Source: Bacteroidia bacterium
GTDB taxonomy: Bacteria > Bacteroidota > Bacteroidia > Chitinophagales > Saprospiraceae
Assembly (NCBI GenBank): GCA_030431945.1
Contig: JAUIIF010000318.1
Coordinates: 1 to 5,744, forward strand
Direction of reading: 5' to 3'
DNA length: 5,744 bases
Positions 5,647-5,744 of this stretch are shown one piece after another; position 1 is the stretch's first letter, and each line of letters begins with the position of its first letter. A model generated the notes under the pieces. It was not told where the DNA came from. It made no database searches and saw only the letters and a list, made by a program, of their open reading frames with translations. The position numbers and the translations under genes were made by a program.

Positions 5647-5744
5647 GCCGCCGGCGCCCTTGTCCTGCTGGACGGCGCCCAGGCAGCACCGCACTTTCCG
5701 GTGGACGTTCGCGCCCTGGGCTGCGACTTCTACGTGTTCTCCGG
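5620..5744 (+). CDS. Fragment of a SufS-type cysteine desulfurase (class V aminotransferase fold), 5' truncated and running off the window
   Basis: In plus frame 1 the last ~125 bases encode EEQMIRDAHAAGALV, then LLDGAQAAPHFPVDV, then CDFYVFSG. This is the PLP-binding centre of SufS/CsdA-like desulfurases (known family pattern VDGAQAxxHxxVDVQALxCDFYxFSGHK). Asp and Gln of DGAQ are the PLP-contacting residues; the Schiff-base Lys of SGHK would be two residues past the window end. These enzymes take sulfur from cysteine for iron-sulfur cluster assembly. Upstream, the SNxLGTxNP segment and the rest of the N-terminal half (about 200 residues) are missing: the frame continues back only to a TAA at 5524 with no SufS-like residues. 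Base composition is about 70% GC, against about 42-58% just upstream. It is therefore a broken copy or a join to unrelated sequence. No start codon is assigned. Confidence 0.7.

Noticed and set aside
1..5744. tRNA, rRNA, CRISPR array, transposase or insertion sequence ends
   Set aside because: No cloverleaf, rRNA signature, regularly spaced identical repeats or transposase motifs were seen on either strand.

Overview
The window reads almost entirely on the minus strand. It looks like a chromosomal piece from a member of the Bacteroidota. The indications are a LytS-type sensor kinase with a periplasmic two-propeller (Reg_prop/Y_Y_Y) sensor, a LytTR-type response regulator, a large modular secreted protein, signal peptides cleaved before Gln, and little sign of Shine-Dalgarno sequences. 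A Saprospiria/Lewinella-like source is a guess from this gene style and the moderate GC; nothing here fixes the taxon.

Layout, in the direction of transcription (right to left). At 5425-2534 is a 963-residue membrane sensor histidine kinase. Nine bases later comes its 251-residue LytTR response regulator (2524-1769). A 190-bp intergenic stretch follows, containing nested inverted repeats that could fold as a three-way-junction RNA leader. Then comes a long open frame (1578-1, still open at the window edge) for a secreted protein with at least two plastocyanin-like type-1 copper domains set among Cys-rich beta-sandwich repeats. This last gene is easily missed because its stop codon lies outside the window and the antisense strand is full of spurious frames.

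The right end (5426-5744) is less orderly. The last ~125 bp read on the plus strand as the middle of a SufS-type cysteine desulfurase, cut off just before its catalytic Lys, but the ~200 residues that should precede it are absent. On the minus strand a short frame ends in an ATGA overlap with the kinase start. The two readings are antiparallel and in codon register, so they cannot both be genes over the shared bases. A gene-end junction near 5620-5632, either a genuine rearrangement or an assembly chimera, is the simplest explanation.

Functionally, the kinase and regulator form one two-component system: periplasmic ligand sensing, phosphotransfer to Asp55, and DNA binding by LytTR. The copper protein lies next downstream on the same strand and could be a target or merely a neighbour; the sequence does not prove a link. 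No tRNA, rRNA, CRISPR array, transposase or confident terminator was seen.
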